Assembly (NCBI GenBank): GCA_024409185.1
Contig: JAKSUD010000054.1
Span: 1 to 6,430 of the forward strand
Source of the DNA: an archaeon
GTDB taxonomy: Archaea > Methanobacteriota > Methanobacteria > Methanobacteriales > Methanobacteriaceae
Direction: 5' to 3'
Length of the DNA: 6,430 bases
Shown piece by piece: positions 6,220 through 6,430 of this stretch. The notes beneath the pieces were generated by a model. The model was not told where the DNA came from. It saw nothing but the letters and a program-made list of their open reading frames with translations, and ran no database searches. Position 1 is the first letter of the stretch, and each line of letters begins with the position of its first letter. Both the position numbers and the translations under genes were made by a program.

Positions 6220-6430
6220 AATTTTTCATAGTGACCAATATCACGATATTTAAATACTTTAGCAGGGTGTCCACCAGCTATTGCACATTTTGGAATGTCA
6301 CTTACAACAACACTTCCTGCTTGTATAATTGCACCTTCACCAATTGTAACACCAGGAAGAACAATTACCCTATTCCCTAACCACACATTATCTTCAATAA
6401 CTACTTCTTTTGAAATAACAGTTTTATCAT
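6195..6430 (-). CDS. hexapeptide-repeat acyltransferase (LbetaH, WbbJ/maltose-acetyltransferase-like), C-terminal part only
   Basis: The last 77 residues are visible and the frame stays open to the window edge at 6430, so the N-terminal part is missing. The visible part reads [19 protein letters not shown], then [19 protein letters not shown] and [12 protein letters not shown]. This is the standard end of the left-handed beta-helix acetyltransferases that use acetyl-CoA on sugars (COG0110 type). The tail [13 protein letters not shown] is charged. The GTG at 6384-6386 is an internal valine, because the residues upstream of it ([14 protein letters not shown]) are also family-like. The usual catalytic histidine would be in the missing part. 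The gene is convergent with the flippase and separated from it by 98 bases. It could O- or N-acetylate the same glycan, including the amino sugar precursor, but this is inference from context. Confidence 0.88.
   Translation of the reverse strand, partial: DKTVISKEVVIEDNVWLGNRVIVLPGVTIGEGAIIQAGSVVVSDIPKCAIAGGHPAKVFKYRDIGHYEKLKKEGKFH

Noticed and set aside
6195..6386. acetyltransferase read as a complete 63-residue gene starting at GTG
   Set aside because: The frame continues upstream of that GTG with family-like residues (VVIEDN just before VWLG) to the window edge, so it is a truncated larger gene, not a small one.

Overview
The window is a very A+T-rich, densely coded stretch holding four genes on the + strand and the 3' end of a fifth gene on the - strand. 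It has no rRNA, tRNA, CRISPR array, insertion sequence or phage gene. It looks like part of a surface-glycan gene cluster centred on a nonulosonic acid, meaning a sialic-acid-like nine-carbon sugar such as neuraminic, legionaminic or pseudaminic acid. The best guess for the host is a low-GC methanogenic archaeon of the order Methanobacteriales (Methanobrevibacter or Methanosphaera-like). This rests on AGGTGA/GGGTGA-type ribosome binding sites close to the start codons, A-rich spacers with TATA-like boxes, and a NeuB variant (NYYD and GNDHYHGMD signatures) that I associate with archaeal homologues. An AT-rich bacterium cannot be excluded without a search.

Layout of the + strand. 71-1768 encodes a 565-residue fusion of a CMP-sugar synthetase (NeuA type) with a PseG/SpsG-type UDP-sugar hydrolase. 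1837-2907 encodes a NeuB-type sialic acid synthase with a C-terminal SAF (antifreeze-like) domain. 2932-4554 encodes a 540-residue protein that looks like a GT-B glycosyltransferase of the polysialyl/CDP-glycerol-transferase kind. 4657-6096 encodes a 14-helix Wzx/PST-type flippase that starts at TTG. The spacers are 68, 24 and 102 bases and contain no oligo-T tract on the + strand, so one transcript is plausible. A hairpin followed by T7 (6178-6219) could end it.

The - strand holds the last 77 residues of a hexapeptide-repeat acetyltransferase (6195-6430, cut by the window edge), convergent with the flippase. The T7 tract of the + strand terminator candidate lies inside the last codons of this gene.

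How the genes would work together (inference from family knowledge): the PseG-like domain releases UDP from a UDP-2,4-diacetamido sugar, NeuB condenses the free sugar with phosphoenolpyruvate, and the NeuA domain activates the product with CTP. The GT-B protein is the obvious candidate to use the CMP-sugar, and the flippase would move the lipid-linked glycan across the membrane. The acetyltransferase may decorate the glycan. The dehydratase, aminotransferase and N-acetyltransferase needed to make the UDP-sugar are not in the window, so the exact sugar cannot be named.
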